From the NCBI RefSeq assembly GCF_002878395.1, contig NW_025856317.1, positions 115,753 to 179,752 on the forward strand: a stretch of DNA of 64,000 bases, read 5' to 3'. The notes beneath the pieces were generated by a model. It was not told where the DNA came from, ran no database searches, and saw only the letters and a program-made list of their open reading frames with translations. Position numbers and translations under genes: made by a program. The stretch's first letter is position 1. Each line of letters opens with the position of its first letter. Origin of the DNA: Capsicum annuum (taxonomy: Eukaryota; Streptophyta; Magnoliopsida; Solanales; Solanaceae). Below are positions 52,061-61,053 of the stretch, piece by piece.

Positions 52061-52067
52061 CCGAGCC
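52055..52067 (+). other. Viral primer-binding site (tRNA-Met)
   Basis: TGGTATCCGAGCC matches the caulimovirid minus-strand primer site TGGTATCAGAGCC at 12 of 13 positions. It lies 53 bases before the first large ORF. In these viruses reverse transcription of the pregenomic RNA starts here. Confidence 0.8.
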
Positions 52068-52068
52068 T

Positions 52069-52119
52069 ATGTTGTTTAAAGTTACAGAAGTAGTATATAT
52101 TTGGATTTATATTATTTAG
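52069..52119 (+). CDS. Short ORF between PBS and capsid ORF
   Basis: A 16-codon frame (MLFKVTEV...) whose TAG stop is followed at once by the ATG of the capsid ORF. Short ORFs directly upstream of the first large ORF are usual in caulimovirid leaders and affect ribosome shunting or reinitiation. Whether it was ever translated is unknown. Confidence 0.3.
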   Translation: MLFKVTEVVYIWIYII

Positions 52120-54150
52120 ATGAATAAAGTACAAAAATTACCAAAATATAAAGAATTAAAGCAAATAATATCTAAAAAACGTAAAGAATTAAAAATAAGG
52201 ATAGAAAGACTACAATATAACATAATTGCCGGAATTAGTAAAAACTCAATAAATGCACAAAAAGAAGAAATATAAAATTTAGAATCGACAATAGATAGTC
52301 TAGAATATACATACCAACATGATCTATTAACAATTGAATAAAAAATGAACAAAGAAGAATTTATAATAGATTAAAAAATATATGAAAACCATGAAGGATT
52401 AAAAATAAAAATAGTATTTTCTAATCTAGGAAGAAGGTATAAGAAAATAGGTGAACATTTATATTTAATGTTAGAAAAAGAAGAATTAAAATTAGAAGAT
52501 AAATTGACAGTTATGGTAAGAATAGAAAAAGAAAATGAAGAAATAGAAAGAAAAAAGGAAATAGAAAAAATAAAGCAACAAACTACAGAAGAAATACGAA
52601 AAATAGAAGAAACTAAAAATAGTAGGATTGCTAAATTAGAAAGAGAACTACAAATGCTAAAAGATTTGTTTGAAAAAGGACAGAAAGAAAAAGAAGAAAA
52701 AGATAAAGAACAAAAATTATTAAATGAGATAAATCAATTTAAAGAAAAATTAGAAATAAGCAATAAAGAAATAGAAACCAGGGAATTAGAAATAAATACA
52801 ATAGATGTTGAAGAAACAGATAATTATGATTCGGAAGATAGTGAAACATATACAGAAATTTTAACAAATACAAAAAATTTTGAAATCAATGAAAAACAAC
52901 AAGTAATTAATGAAGAAAACTTAGAAAATAGAAACACAGAAATAAATACTCTTGATAAAAAAGAAGATGAAAATATAATACCTAGAACATCAGAAATAAG
53001 AAAACCTACATATTATAAGAATAAATTTAAAAGATATAATCTAAAAGATGAATATGAAAAATGAACACCAAAACAAATAGTTAATAAAAATTATAACGTT
53101 TTAGACTTAGATTGTGTAATAGATACAGAAAAAACAATACAATTATGAATAGGATATATGACAAAACAATTATTAGATAATAATATAAACGTAACAGTTG
53201 CACCAAAATATATAGAAAGAACACTAATAGGAACAGTGAAATTATGGTTTTCAAATTTAACTGAAAATAGCAAGAAGGTATTAAGAACTAATAAACCTAC
53301 AGAATGAACATCATCAACAACTACAACTAAATTAACACCTATAGAATTATTAAAAAATTATAAAATAGCTATAAAACATGAATTTAGCAGCATGACAACA
53401 ACATAAGAAGAACAAAATGAAGAAAAAGATACAAATAGGAATTTAATGTTAAAATTAGCAATATGTAATATGTGTTACATAGATGAGTATACTTGCGCAT
53501 TTAAAGAATATTGTTATAAAAGAACATATAATACAAAAGAAAGTAAAGAAATAAAAAAATTATATTTTAATAAATTACCTGAACCATTTAGTTCAAAAAT
53601 AATAAAAAATTGGGATGAAACAAAAATAGTAGATACTTTAGGAGCAAGAATAAAATTTTTACAACAATGGTATAGAAACCTATGTGAAAAATATAGCGAA
53701 GAAATAAAAATGGAAAAAACATTAATAAGAAATTTAGCATGTTGCGAAGATAAAATAGCACCTCAATTTGGATGCGAAGAAAGAAATTATAAGAAAAGAA
53801 AAAGACATAAGAAATATAAGAAATACAAAAATTAAAAATATAAATATAAGAAACCAAGAAAAAGATATTATGTAAAAAATTATAAACATAAAAGATCATA
53901 TAGGAAAACGAAATCTATAAAAGAATGTACTTGTTATAATTGCGGAAAATTAGGGCATTTAGCTAGAGATTGTAAATTACCTAAAAACCCAAAAAATAAA
54001 CAAATATCAGAAATAAAAATAGAAAATACAGAATATATGCAGATAGATTATATATATTACGAATTATAAAGTGAAGATAGTCTATATGAAATTTCAGAGA
54101 AGGAAACAGATAATGAAATAGATAGTGAATTAGATGAATTAAATGACTGA
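52120..54150 (+). pseudogene. EPRV ORF1: coiled-coil/capsid protein with zinc knuckle
   Basis: One frame of 677 codons is preserved without any net indel but has nine internal nonsense codons: 52,273, 52,339, 52,372, 53,062, 53,146, 53,305, 53,404, 53,833 and 54,067. All are TAA or TGA. The N-terminal half (to ~53,060) is Lys/Glu-rich and predicted coiled coil. The C-terminal part has a capsid-like core (PEPFSSKIIKNWDE; TLGARIKFLQQW), a strongly basic stretch (53,790-53,900) and a CCHC knuckle CYNCGKLGHLARDC at about 53,929-53,970. It ends in an acidic tail. This is the usual layout of caulimovirid capsid proteins, which package the RNA/DNA. Its end overlaps the movement-protein start by 8 bases, which suggests reinitiation. 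Non-functional as it stands. Confidence 0.82.
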
Positions 54151-55371
54151 AGAAGATATAAAAATAATAACAAAGGAAGAATATTTAAGTGAAGAAGGAA
54201 CAAATCAAAAAATAATATTTGATAGTCACATATTTGAAGAAATAAAAGGAAAAGAATTAGATTTAAGTGTAGAAAAAATATTTAAAATACCAATAATTAA
54301 AAACATATTTAGTAAAAGAAAAGAAGAATACTATGTAGTAAGCCAAAAACAACATGTAATAGACTGTAGATATGCAAAAGGTAAAGCTAGTATACCACTA
54401 GTAACAAAAAGGTTAATTAATAAAGAAATAAACGATATAAAAATTAGAGACCCAATAAAATACGTACACCTACGAGGTACAGAGATATTAATAAAAGCAT
54501 GTTTCAGAGAAGAAATAGATACACCAATAGAATTATACCTAGTAGGTGATAGAATTATAAAATCTATAGAAAAAAGTATAATAACTGCCATAAAAGGAAA
54601 TTTAATATACCAAAAATTTAAATTTATAATAAATGCAAATTATTCAGCAGCAATAACAGATAAAAATATAGATAAATTATTAGTATTATATTGGAAAATA
54701 TCAGGAATAGAACTAACCCCAGGAAGTAAAATATTTACAGCAAGAAGTAAAAATCTATATGTATTAACAACAAAACATAAAATAACGGAAAAAAATATAA
54801 TTAACAAAATACAAATAGAAAGTCCTTTCGAACAATTTGTAAAAACAGTTGATAATAATAATTATAGTTATAGAGACATAGATATAGAAGAAAATTTAGA
54901 AATAATAAATGATAGAATAAGCACAACAAAAAGAATAGCTTATGAAAAACCAGAATCATCAAGTTCATCAAAAAGAACAAGTTATGAAACAAGTTCAACA
55001 ACTAATTTAAACCAATATTACATAACAGGAACAATAAATGAAAAAGAATATTTAATACTCTTAAATACAGGACAAGAAGAAAATTATATAGCAAGATATC
55101 TAATAAAAATGAGGAAATAAAATTTGGCAATAATAATTGCCCAGATCTACCAAGAAGCTTAATAAACACTAAAAATATAGTAGAAAAAGAAATAACAATA
55201 GGAGTTAGAAAAATAAAAATAGAATTTGAAATAAAGGAAGAAATGCTAAAAGCAGACATAATATTAGGAATAAAATGGCTAGAACAAGTAAAACCATATA
55301 ATATAGAGCATACACAATTAACTGTAACATATAATAGAGAGAAATTATTCTTAAGAAGAGCTTTAACGTGA
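54143..55371 (+). pseudogene. EPRV ORF2: 30K-type movement protein with a retropepsin-like tail
   Basis: The first 325 codons (54,143-55,120) are open. The 30K movement-protein core is visible at about residues 105-150 (LRGTEILIKACF, IDTPIELYLVGDRI); such proteins carry virus through plasmodesmata. A Ser-rich linker follows (residues ~270-290). Then comes a segment with L-L-N-T-G-Q, in the position of a retropepsin D-T-G with Asp changed to Asn. A frameshift near 55,105-55,118 ends the frame. The neighbouring frame stays open to a TGA at 55,369-55,371 and holds ADIILGIKWLEQVKP, which looks like the second retropepsin motif (I-L-G-x-x-W-L). So the tail resembles a second protease fold before the true one in ORF3. 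Confidence 0.75.
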
Positions 55372-55390
55372 TATAAAAATATATGTATTA

Positions 55391-57813
55391 ATGAAGATAG
55401 TAGTAGAAGGGTATTACAGTAGATATTATACGCCTATGATAGATACAGGAACAGAAGCTAATTTATGTAGATATAATTGTTTACCAAAAAGTAAATGGGA
55501 TAAATTAAAGACACCAATATTAGTTAAAGGATTTAATAATGAAGGAAACTTAATTACCTATAAAGCTAAGAATGTAAAAACACAAGTATGGGATAAAATA
55601 TTAACAATAGAAGAAATCTATAATTATGAGCTAACATCAAAAGATATTCTTTTAGGAATACCGTTTTTAGATAAATTATACCCACATATAATAACTAGAA
55701 TGGATTGGTGGTTTACCACATCATGTAAACAGAAAGTAAGAGCAAAAAGAGTTACTAATAAAATAAGAAAGAAAACTGATTGGATAGAAGGAAGTGAAAA
55801 AATTACACAAAAATTAGAAAATATAAAAAATACTGAAGATACAATAGAATTGGTCGTATTTTCAATAAATAAAAAGGAAATAACTATATTTTCAATAAGT
55901 AAGATAGAAATAATTAAGAAAAAATTAGAACAATTATATAGTGAAGATCCATTAAAAGGATGAGAAAAACATAAAACCACTATAAAAATTGAATTAATAG
56001 ATAAAAATAGCATAATAACTCAAAAACCACTAACATATAATTTTGACGATTTAAAAGAATTTAAAATGCACATAGAAGAATTATTAGAAAAACAATATAT
56101 ACAAAAAAGTAATAGTAAACATAATAGCCCAACATTTATAGTAAATAAACATAGTGAACAAAAAAGAGAAAAAAGTAGAATGGTTATTGATTATAGAAAT
56201 TTAAATGCAAAAACTATGACATATAATTACCCAATACCAAATAAGATATTAAAAATAAGATAAATAGAAAGATATAATTACTTTAGTAAATCTGATTGTA
56301 AATCAGAATTTTACCATTTAAAGTTAGAAGAAGAATCTAAGGAATTAACTGTATTTACGGTACCACAAGGATTTTATGAATGGAATATACTACCATTTGG
56401 ATGTAAAAATGCACCAGGTAGATATCAACATTTTATGGATAATTATTTTAAACAATTGCCTAATTGTATAGCATATATAGATGATATACTATTATATACA
56501 AATACCAAAGAAGAACATTTAAAATTATTAGAACAATTTACGGATATAATAGAAAAATTGGAAATATTTTAAGTGAAAAGAAAGCTGAAATTATGAGAAA
56601 TCAGATAGAATTTTTAGAAATACAAATAGATAAAAGTGGAGTAAAAATTCAATAACATATAGTACAAAAAATAATAAATTCAAAAGAAGAATTAGATACA
56701 AAAAAGAAATTACAATCATTTTTAGGATTAGTAAACCAAGTAAGAGAATATATACCAAAATTAGCAGAAAATCTAAAACCCTTACAGAAAAAATTAAAAA
56801 AGGATGTAGAATATAATTATAACGAAGAAGATAAAAAACAAGTTCAGAAAATAAAAATACTTTGTAAAGAATTACCAAAATTACAATTTACAGATGAAAG
56901 TAGAAAATTTATATAGGGAAAAGACATCATTTCCACCCCAAACTATACCCGAAAAGTCAAAGCCACACCTAAACTATACTAGTGACCTATTACACACCTA
57001 AACTATAAAAAAGTGAAACCATTTACACCCTGTCAGGCTACCACCACTTGCATTTGGTGTAGTGTTTTACACGCGTTTCCACGTCAGCACCACGTCAGTA
57101 AAAAGTATCACTTTTTATAGTTAAGGTGTGTAATAGGTCACTTATATAGTTTAGGTATGGATTCGACTTTTCAACTATAGTTTGGGGTGGAAACGATGAC
57201 TTTTCCCTTAATGTTTTTAGCTGTTTACTTTTGTTATTTAATAGGCTAGACGCGTCTAAAATAAGTGTAACACACACGCCTTAGAATGGGGGTTGCGGGG
57301 AGGTAATAATATCATTTTTTTATAGTGAAGGTGTGTAATATGTCACTAGTATAGTTTAAGTGTGACTTAGACTTTTCGGGTATAGTTTAGGGTGGAAACG
57401 ATGCCTTTTCCCAATTTATATATATAGTAGAAACAGATGCTAGTGAATGTAGTTATGGAAGAGTACTTAAATATAGATATGAAGAAGAAAAATTAGAACA
57501 TCATTGTAGATACTACTCAGGTACGTTTGATGAAACAGAAATAAAATGGGAAATAAATAGAAAAGAATTATGCTTATTATATAAATGTTTATTAGCATTT
57601 GATCCATATATTGTACATAACAATTTTATTGTACAAACAGATAATACACAGGTACGTTGGTGGCTAACAAAGAAAATACAAAATTCAGTTACAACAAAAG
57701 AGATTCGGAGACTAGTCTTGAATATATTAAATTTCACATTTATAATTGAAGTAATTAGTACTAACAAAAATGTTATTACAGATTACATATCAAGACAAAG
57801 CTACACAGACTGA
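55391..57813 (+). pseudogene. EPRV ORF3: protease, reverse transcriptase, RNase H
   Basis: The replication polyprotein of the virus. Protease: MIDTGTEANLC near residue 17, then DILLGIPFLDKLYP. The first 190 codons are open to a TGA at 55,961. RT continues in the same frame with a TAA at 56,261: MVIDYRNLN (~56,180), FPFG-like LPFGCKNAPG (~56,390) and the catalytic box YIDDILLYT (~56,473-56,499). A frame change lies near 56,570. A 497-bp MITE (56,916-57,412) sits exactly between the RT connection and RNase H. RNase H (ETDAS at about 57,429, later QTDNTQVRWWL) runs to a TGA at 57,811-57,813. It overlaps the TAV-like ORF by 44 bases. There is no integrase. Broken at several points. Confidence 0.85.
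56916..57412. mobile_element. Mutator-type MITE, 497 bp, in EPRV RNase H
   Basis: Terminal inverted repeats begin GGGAAAAGACATCATTTCC (left) and, on the other strand, GGGAAAAGGCATCGTTTCC (right). They stay alignable for more than 100 bases. The flanks carry the identical 10-base duplication AATTTATATA (56,906-56,915 and 57,413-57,422). Long TIRs with a 9-11 bp duplication are typical of Mutator-like elements; no transposase is encoded. A further copy of the right-end sequence lies inside, ending at about 57,208 ('...gatgacttttccc'), so the element is composite. Confidence 0.88.
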
Positions 57814-59005
57814 TATAATAGAAGAAGATACTCTAGAAAAGATATTCAACACCCTAACTACGCTTTTAATGAAAGTGGACAGTACGGGTAATGAAATTGA
57901 AAAGCTAAAGACTAATGAAGTTAAACTGAAGTCTATAGCTACAAATCAACAAACTCAGCAGTGTGCAGAGCTATGTCGATCGGAAGACATTAAAATTCCA
58001 GAGCTAGAAGGAGACGTTGGGACACTCCATAAAACCCATAACGTTTACCAATCTACTTCTGCAGGTACAAGCAAAGGAGTTAGGAAAAACACCAATATGA
58101 ACCTAAACAGGTTATTTGACAAACCATTTATTCCAAATACACTAAAAAATCCTATGTTCATACCCCCACGAATTGCCATATACCGAGAAAGTTTAAACCA
58201 ACACAAAAAGACCTACAACTATACAGCCCAAACATACATAGAAAATATTTACAAAATACAAACCTTCTTAAACACCAACCCCAGAGCTATAAACATCCAA
58301 GAGCCACATACAAATTATATAACCCAGAAGCTAACCGGATACAATAAGCTAATTGCTTTACCCAAAACCAAACCAAGTCTAGTTAAAACATGTTATGAAT
58401 ATGGACTACTTAGTACCATATATACCCAAGACAGAAATGAAATATCCAATATACCAGAAATACATGATTTATTTAACATTTTTAAAAGAATAACCAAAGG
58501 TAACCTTTTTTTTATAAAATTTTACACGGCACCAACAGGGATATTGTATGATGAAGTTAAATCACCTATACAAGTTGTAAAAATAGGAATGACCCGAGAT
58601 ATGATTATACCGGAAGATATTATTCCACAACCAGAAATACCTAGAATTGAGATACCAAATTTTTATGCAAATAAGAGAATTATCGGACTATCCATAATTC
58701 TTCAAGAGTTAGCAAACACTTTTCGCAATAGAAATCCCATATGGAGTTATTATTCAAGAGGTAATGTAATAGTATACTCAAATTCAAAGGAACTACGAGA
58801 AGCAAATATGGAAGACGTTAGGCAATGGATCTTGACTTTATTTAATTTAGAGAAAAAACCTATCGCCAGAGCAATTAGAGAAAAATTTATTTTGGAAGAA
58901 TTATTAACTAGATATTGCAAGTTAATTGGACACAAATATCCAGACCATCAATGTTCAAAATATAATGGAGAAGATAATATTGTCCCAAAAGTTCAACTGG
59001 AATAG
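57770..59005 (+). CDS. EPRV ORF4: TAV/inclusion-body-like protein, intact
   Basis: 411 codons with no interruption, the only large EPRV frame still open. It starts 44 bases before ORF3 ends. Position after RNase H, length and composition match the caulimovirid transactivator/viroplasmin (ORF VI-type) of solendoviruses, which lets ribosomes translate polycistronic RNA and forms inclusion bodies. The N-terminus (residues ~10-65) is charged and coiled-coil-like. The centre (residues ~125-250) is Asn/Thr/Tyr-rich with NTLKNPMFIPPR and VKTCYEYGLLSTIY. The C-terminus has CKLIGHKYPDHQC, a Cys-x4-His-x4-His-x-Cys pattern that could bind zinc. It is less A-rich than ORFs 1-3. The TAV name is by analogy; I could not search for it. 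Confidence 0.7.
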   Translation: MLLQITYQDKATQTDIIEEDTLEKIFNTLTTLLMKVDSTGNEIEKLKTNEVKLKSIATNQQTQQCAELCRSEDIKIPELEGDVGTLHKTHNVYQSTSAGTSKGVRKNTNMNLNRLFDKPFIPNTLKNPMFIPPRIAIYRESLNQHKKTYNYTAQTYIENIYKIQTFLNTNPRAINIQEPHTNYITQKLTGYNKLIALPKTKPSLVKTCYEYGLLSTIYTQDRNEISNIPEIHDLFNIFKRITKGNLFFIKFYTAPTGILYDEVKSPIQVVKIGMTRDMIIPEDIIPQPEIPRIEIPNFYANKRIIGLSIILQELANTFRNRNPIWSYYSRGNVIVYSNSKELREANMEDVRQWILTLFNLEKKPIARAIREKFILEELLTRYCKLIGHKYPDHQCSKYNGEDNIVPKVQLE

Positions 59006-59207
59006 AAGAAGATAAAAGCGACAGCTGAAAGATGCAAGATATGAAGCAATAATAGAGATACAGAGCAATAAAAAGAAGATAACTATGAATAAAGAAAGAA
59101 GACAAAGAAAGTAATTCAAGGAGAAAAAGAAATATGAAAGATAGCTAGATAAGCTTTACGTAAATATCATGTAACTAAGATTTTTGACTTTTCTTAGTAT
59201 TTTAGAG

Positions 59208-59281
59208 CAAGTAGTGTCATTATTAGATTTTTGGCAAGTAGTGCCATTATTAGATTTTTGGCAAGTAGTGCCATTATTTGA
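59208..59281. repeat. 27-bp tandem repeat upstream of the TATA box
   Basis: Units at 59,208-59,234, 59,235-59,261 and a partial unit at 59,262-59,281. The unit is 'caagtagtgccattattaga' plus 'tttttgg'; the first unit differs by one base. It lies about 95-170 bases before the TATA box, the place of enhancer repeats in pararetroviral promoters. Confidence 0.85.
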
Positions 59282-59375
59282 TTAGACATTAGCTTTAAGA
59301 CTCTTTGCAGAAACATTTTTCTTATTTTTGTAAAGTAGCTGACAGATGTAAAGAAAAATAGTGTACGCATTTTCA

Positions 59376-59383
59376 TATAAATA
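59376..59383 (+). promoter_or_regulatory. TATA box of the presumed pregenomic RNA promoter
   Basis: TATAAATA follows the TAV ORF and the 27-bp repeats. In caulimovirids the main promoter sits downstream of the last large ORF. Just after it, 59,401-59,418 forms a perfect 8-bp inverted repeat with a 2-base loop (ATGAAGGC-aa-GCCTTCAT), close to where transcription would start. Confidence 0.55.
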
Positions 59384-59501
59384 AACGAGCACTTGCTCAG
59401 ATGAAGGCAAGCCTTCATACATTGAAGCAAAAAATCTCTTGTCCACAACAAAAAATTTTGCTTATTTATTAAAAAATAGGTATATTTTAATAGAAAAATC
59501 T

Positions 59502-59573
59502 ATGGAGGAACAAAGCTTAGAATTATCAAAACTCCCAGAACAGGTATATTCATTTACTATTATGAATAGCTAA
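59502..59573 (+). CDS. Leader short ORF, 23 codons
   Basis: ATG at 59,502, about 120 bases after the TATA box, encoding MEEQSLELSKLPEQ... and stopping at 59,571-59,573. A first short ORF near the cap is usual in caulimovirid leaders (ribosome shunt). The bases CAG/GTATAT at about 59,541 inside it look like a plant 5' splice site. Translation not established. Confidence 0.35.
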   Translation: MEEQSLELSKLPEQVYSFTIMNS

Positions 59574-59689
59574 ATTCATAAATTCCTAACAATCATGATA
59601 TGATAAAATAAGTTCATGTTAGTTGCTTTATAGTAGAATTATTCAAAAAATAGCATGTTAAGAAGTTTATTAGCGAAGTGGAAAAGGAT

Positions 59690-59830
59690 AAAAAATCCCT
59701 AAGAACTATGCCATCCTAAAGGTGAAGCCGGTGAGGCAAGAAAGCCGTGATAGGGGAGTAACCAAAGTAGAGGTGCTGTTTAAGGGAAAAGTATCCAGAT
59801 TACCATGCTAATAGTGACCGAAGAATATGT
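59690..59830 (+). other. GC-richer leader segment, possibly structured RNA
   Basis: About 140 bases with many G and C ('gtgaagccggtgaggcaag', 'aaagccgtgataggggagta') in surroundings that are otherwise extremely A/T-rich. There is no open frame. It could be a folded leader element; I have not folded it and name no RNA family. Confidence 0.3.
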
Positions 59831-59928
59831 TATTTAAGAATAATCTTGTATATAGCAAGCTAAAGTGATCATATTTTGTTATGTGCATGATTGAAGGAAA
59901 TATTTTGAAAATAGCAATTTTATGAAAA

Positions 59929-60045
59929 ATGGATAGTTATTTATTTAATGAAATGGTAGATAAATTTAAAATACTCATTTTTTATGTACTTAAGGATATA
60001 GAAATAATGGATATAAGAAAAATCATATTGGAAAAAAATATTTGA
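59929..60045 (+). CDS. Small ORF a1 (38 codons)
   Basis: An intact short frame with the core DKFKILIFYVLKDIEIMDIRKI. It is clearly similar to ORF a2 at 60,341 (shared DIEIMDI and surrounding pattern), so the two are paralogous copies. Predicted helical, no membrane segment, function unknown. Not recognised in any family I know. Confidence 0.4.
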   Translation: MDSYLFNEMVDKFKILIFYVLKDIEIMDIRKIILEKNI

Positions 60046-60097
60046 TAGATATTTTATGATTAGAATTAATTATATATCACACCTACCGAACTACTCT

Positions 60098-60105
60098 TAT
60101 AAATA
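60098..60105 (+). promoter_or_regulatory. Second TATA-like octamer
   Basis: TATAAATA, identical to the octamer at 59,376. It is set in a less A-rich stretch ('cacacctaccgaactactct' before, 'cttacatgccaaacc' after) and 28 bases before ORF b1. It could be a separate core promoter for the small-ORF run. Confidence 0.3.
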
Positions 60106-60132
60106 CTTACATGCCAAACCCACACACTAACT

Positions 60133-60340
60133 ATGATAAATTATGAATATTTAGAATTTTGGAAAAAAAGATATGAGAAACATACAACTAGTAGAAAAAC
60201 AAATAAAAATAAATTTAGACAAATACATGGAAACTAAAGATGTAAAATATATAGAATTCCTTAATGAAAATATGCAAGAACTACTTAGACTAAAACAAAC
60301 AACTGAAAAATATTATGAAAAATCATTTAATCAAGCCTAA
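60133..60340 (+). pseudogene. Small ORF b1, frameshifted copy of b2
   Basis: It starts MINYEYLEFW, the same first seven residues as ORF b2 at 60,817. A frame change near 60,170 leads to a stop at 60,235. The other frame then continues the similarity (METKDVKYIEFL; EKSFNQ, against KTKDIEYLEYL and KAFNQ in b2) to a TAA at 60,338-60,340. The next ORF's ATG follows at once. It is a decayed paralogue of b2. Confidence 0.5.
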
Positions 60341-60528
60341 ATGACAGAAGATATTAAAATACTTGTTTTATATATACTTAGAGATATAGAAATTATGGAC
60401 ATAAAGAAAATAATATGGGAAAAATTTCACGATTATGAAGAGGAAGAATTATTAATAGTATAGAAAACTTAAACATATATTATGAACAACAACATTATTT
60501 AGATTCAGATGGATATTATACAAACTAA
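60341..60528 (+). pseudogene. Small ORF a2, paralogue of a1
   Basis: The ATG directly follows the stop of b1. Forty codons are open (to 60,463) with LVLYILRDIEIMDIKKIIWE, closely matching a1. The neighbouring frame continues with plausible coding text to a TAA at 60,526-60,528, three bases before the next ATG. A late frameshift probably shortened it. Confidence 0.4.
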
Positions 60529-60530
60529 AA

Positions 60531-60815
60531 ATGTCAGGATATATTACGAAAATTAGAGCACACCAAGAAGACCAACATAAAGAAATTAATTATAGAAAAC
60601 AAATTAGAGAAATAATGGAAAATCTAATAGAAAAATTAAAATGGATAGACGAAACCTTAAAAAATCTAAAAAAAAGCAAAGATAAAAGTTTAGATAGTTT
60701 AAAAAATTCATTAAAAAGAGAACAAGAAGAAATAGTTAGTAGCATAAATAACCTCAAACAAAATATTAAATATAGTACAAATAGAATAGATTATTATACA
60801 TTTACTTTAGAATAA
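60531..60815 (+). CDS. Small ORF c (94 codons), coiled coil
   Basis: Intact. It is Lys/Glu/Ile-rich with heptad-like spacing (IREIMENLIEKLKWIDETLKNL; SLDSLKNSLKREQEEI), so probably a coiled coil, like the N-terminal half of EPRV ORF1. It lies between a2 and b2, separated from b2 by one base. There is no counterpart between a1 and b1. Family not recognised. Confidence 0.45.
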   Translation: MSGYITKIRAHQEDQHKEINYRKQIREIMENLIEKLKWIDETLKNLKKSKDKSLDSLKNSLKREQEEIVSSINNLKQNIKYSTNRIDYYTFTLE

Positions 60816-60816
60816 A

Positions 60817-61053
60817 ATGATAAACTACGAATATCTAAAATATTGGAAACAAGAAATAGAAGAAATAAGATTAACAGAAAACCTTATAAAAACAAATTTA
60901 ATTGAATACTTTAAAACAAAAGATATAGAATATTTAGAATATCTTAAAAATAATATAGAAGATTTACAAAAACTAAGAGAAAAAACTAAAGAATATAGCA
61001 AAGCATTTAATCAACTACCATTTAATCACCCCACAAAATATGAATATCAGTAA
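60817..61053 (+). CDS. Small ORF b2 (78 codons)
   Basis: Intact. MINYEYLKYWKQEIEEI..., highly charged and helical, with a short neutral end (FNQLPFNHPTKYEYQ). It is the intact partner of the broken b1. It starts one base after ORF c stops and overlaps the next ORF by 14 bases, as in a compact polycistronic viral RNA. Function unknown. Confidence 0.45.
   Translation: MINYEYLKYWKQEIEEIRLTENLIKTNLIEYFKTKDIEYLEYLKNNIEDLQKLREKTKEYSKAFNQLPFNHPTKYEYQ

Noticed and set aside
53588..53899. Long minus-strand frames opposite the EPRV ORFs (also 55,624-56,013, 56,591-56,878)
   Set aside because: Shadows of the extremely A-rich coding strand, giving Phe/Leu/Tyr-rich antisense text without domains.
52120..54150. 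Reassigned stop codons (alternative code) to explain TGA/TAA inside ORF1
   Set aside because: Neighbouring ORFs use normal stops, the host is a plant nucleus, and other lesions (frameshifts, MITE) show ordinary pseudogene decay.
59690..59830. Hammerhead-like wording (…gtgag…gaaagcc) in the leader
   Set aside because: The conserved CUGAUGA and GAAA cores and cleavage-site context are not in the right arrangement.
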